Assembly: GCF_000312105.1 (NCBI RefSeq)
Contig: NZ_HE978637.1
Span: forward strand, 402,034 to 466,033
Direction: 5' to 3'
From: Aeromicrobium massiliense JC14
Lineage (GTDB): Bacteria; Actinomycetota; Actinomycetes; Propionibacteriales; Nocardioidaceae
DNA length: 64,000 nucleotides
The notes under the pieces were generated by a model. That model made no database searches and was not told the DNA's origin. It saw only the letters and a list, made by a program, of their open reading frames with translations. Shown here in pieces: positions 62,876 through 64,000 of the stretch. Position 1 is the stretch's first letter, and each line of letters opens with the position of its first letter. A program made the translations under genes and the position numbers.

Positions 62876-64000
62876 TCAGCCGACCGGGCCCTCGCGAAGC
62901 GTCACGCTCGCCTGGTGGGACGCGCCGTCGGCGCCGGTCCAGCGCAGGCTCACGGCGTCGCCCGGATCGTGCGCGGCGACCGCGGTGGAGAGGGACTCGG
63001 CGTCGGTGACCGCCGTGCCGCCGAGGGCGGTGATCGTCGAGCCGGCCGACACCCCGGCGTCCTGCGCGGCCGACCCGTCGACCGTGCCGACGACGACCGG
63101 TCCGGTGCCGGTGTCCTGCAGCTGGACGCCCAGGAAGGCGTCCGCCCCGACGCTGACGCCCCCGGACTCGTCGCCGGCCAGCACCTGGTCCACGACCTCG
63201 AGCGCGGTGGCGATCGGCACGGCGTAGCCGGTGACGTCGGCGCTGCCGCTGGACGCCGCGGTGTCCATGCCGACGACCTCGCCGTCGTCGTCGTACAGCG
63301 GTCCGCCGGAGTCGCCGGCGACGATGTCGGCATCGACCTCGATGAGGCCCGAGAGCGTCGACGTGGTGCCGGTCGACTCATCGCCGACGTCGATGGTGCG
63401 GTCGGTGGCCGTGACCGTGCCCGGGGAGGCGGTCGCCTCGCCCGTGCCGCCGGCGTTGCCGACGCCCACCACCGCGTCGCCGGCCCGGACCGCCTCGGCG
63501 GTGTCGGTGGTGACGGTGTCGAGCCCGGAGGCGTCGTCCAGCCGGAGGACGGCCACGTCGGCCTCGTCGTCGTAGCCCAGCACGTCCGCCGCGTACGTCC
63601 TGCCGGTCGAGGCGATCTCGACGGATACCTCCGTGGCGCCCTCGACGACGTGGTGGTTGGTCAGCACCAGCCCGTCGGAGGTCAGCACCATGCCGGTGCC
63701 GGCCCCCTCGCCGGACGTGGTGGTCGAGGTGATGAGCGCGACGCCGGTCTGCTGCTCGGTGGTCGCCGCGGTCGACCCCGCACCGCTCGACGAGCGTCCG
63801 AACGTGCCGCCGGGCAGGTCGCCCGACGGGGTCCCGCCCTCGAGCCACCCCTCGGGCAGCAGGAAGGTGCTCGGCGACTGCTGGGTGGCGCTCGTCGACG
63901 TCGTGCCGCCGGCGGTCGCGTCCGAGCCGGACGCCCCGGCCGCGTAGCCGAGGCCGGCGGCGCCGAGCAGGGCCGAGGTCGCGAGCGCCGCGACGGCCAG
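62876..64000 (-). CDS. HtrA/DegP-type membrane serine protease, N-terminus cut by window edge
   Basis: About 375 residues are visible; the gene continues past the right edge. The visible part starts in a membrane helix (LAVAALATSALLGAAGLGYA), then a Ser/Thr/Gly-rich linker (about 25-100). The trypsin-like domain shows the triad His in LVLTNHHVVEG, Asp in EADVAVLRLDD and Ser in VAGDSGGPLYDD. A C-terminal PDZ domain (FLGVQLQDTGTGPVVVGTVD, AGVSAGSTITALGG) completes it. Envelope quality-control protease (PepD/HtrA-like). It is 20 nt upstream of the GNAT-Nudix gene on the same strand. Confidence 0.92.
   Translation of the reverse strand: MAVAALATSALLGAAGLGYAAGASGSDATAGGTTSTSATQQSPSTFLLPEGWLEGGTPSGDLPGGTFGRSSSGAGSTAATTEQQTGVALITSTTTSGEGAGTGMVLTSDGLVLTNHHVVEGATEVSVEIASTGRTYAADVLGYDDEADVAVLRLDDASGLDTVTTDTAEAVRAGDAVVGVGNAGGTGEATASPGTVTATDRTIDVGDESTGTTSTLSGLIEVDADIVAGDSGGPLYDDDGEVVGMDTAASSGSADVTGYAVPIATALEVVDQVLAGDESGGVSVGADAFLGVQLQDTGTGPVVVGTVDGSAAQDAGVSAGSTITALGGTAVTDAESLSTAVAAHDPGDAVSLRWTGADGASHQASVTLREGPVG

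Overview
The window is about 70% GC with very dense coding, frequent GTG starts, 1-17 nt gene overlaps and many leaderless promoters. Kgd, Lsr2, NucS, a DivIVA/Scy-like protein, DUF2550 and the argS-lysA-hom-thrC-thrB-rho-rpmE-prfA-prmC-tsaC-wecA-atp order point to a chromosomal segment of an actinobacterium. Nocardioidaceae (Aeromicrobium/Nocardioides-like) is my best guess, but it is an inference. No prophage, insertion sequence, CRISPR array or rRNA was seen. No gene-free stretch exceeds about 300 bases once the single tRNA is counted.

Layout. 1-6 kb: an edge-truncated AAA ATPase, DUF6104, the 2-oxoglutarate decarboxylase kgd (minus strand), an OsmC-type peroxidase, an orphan FlbD-like protein and a GNAT. 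6-15.4 kb: a polyamine/GABA catabolic island made of a GntR regulator with an overlapping soluble Cache-domain protein, divergent potADBC, and a LysR regulator divergent from gabT-gabD. 15.5-20 kb: a methyltransferase, tRNA-Arg(CCG), an orphan response regulator, argS and lysA. 20-23 kb: a soxR / quinone oxidoreductase / MFS cassette lying inside otherwise conserved synteny. 23-33.6 kb: hom-thrC-thrB, rho, gpx, rpmE, prfA-prmC, a membrane protein, tsaC and wecA. 33.6-41.2 kb: the complete F1Fo ATP synthase operon (AtpI-like, AtpZ, atpBEFHAGDC), followed by DUF2550 and a tiny secreted peptide.

42-59 kb carries a scattered ethylmalonyl-CoA pathway set: PduO-type cobalamin adenosyltransferase, ethylmalonyl-CoA mutase (ecm/meaA), a 3-hydroxyacyl-CoA dehydrogenase, crotonyl-CoA carboxylase/reductase (ccr, with all four CO2-binding residues at the reference numbering), methylmalonyl-CoA epimerase, acetyl-CoA acetyltransferase and the MeaB GTPase. 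Together with B12 adenosylation these could convert acetyl-CoA to propionyl/methylmalonyl-CoA. Between them lie an iron-storage module (Cys-rich peptide, ferritin, SSI-like inhibitor, lsr2), nucS with a WapI-like immunity gene, a phosphatase, nnrD and a polar coiled-coil protein. 59-64 kb holds a CnoX-like protein, an envelope protein pair, a GNAT-Nudix fusion and an edge-truncated HtrA protease.

Main leads: a GTTA-N8-TAAC operator overlapping the -10 of both ccr and ecm; the GntR/soluble-Cache pair; a shared AGCAAGG motif upstream of ferritin and an isocitrate lyase/PEP mutase-family gene; a 62-aa secreted peptide bracketed by PIDWY/AIDWY; and an orphan WapI-like immunity protein in the nucS operon.
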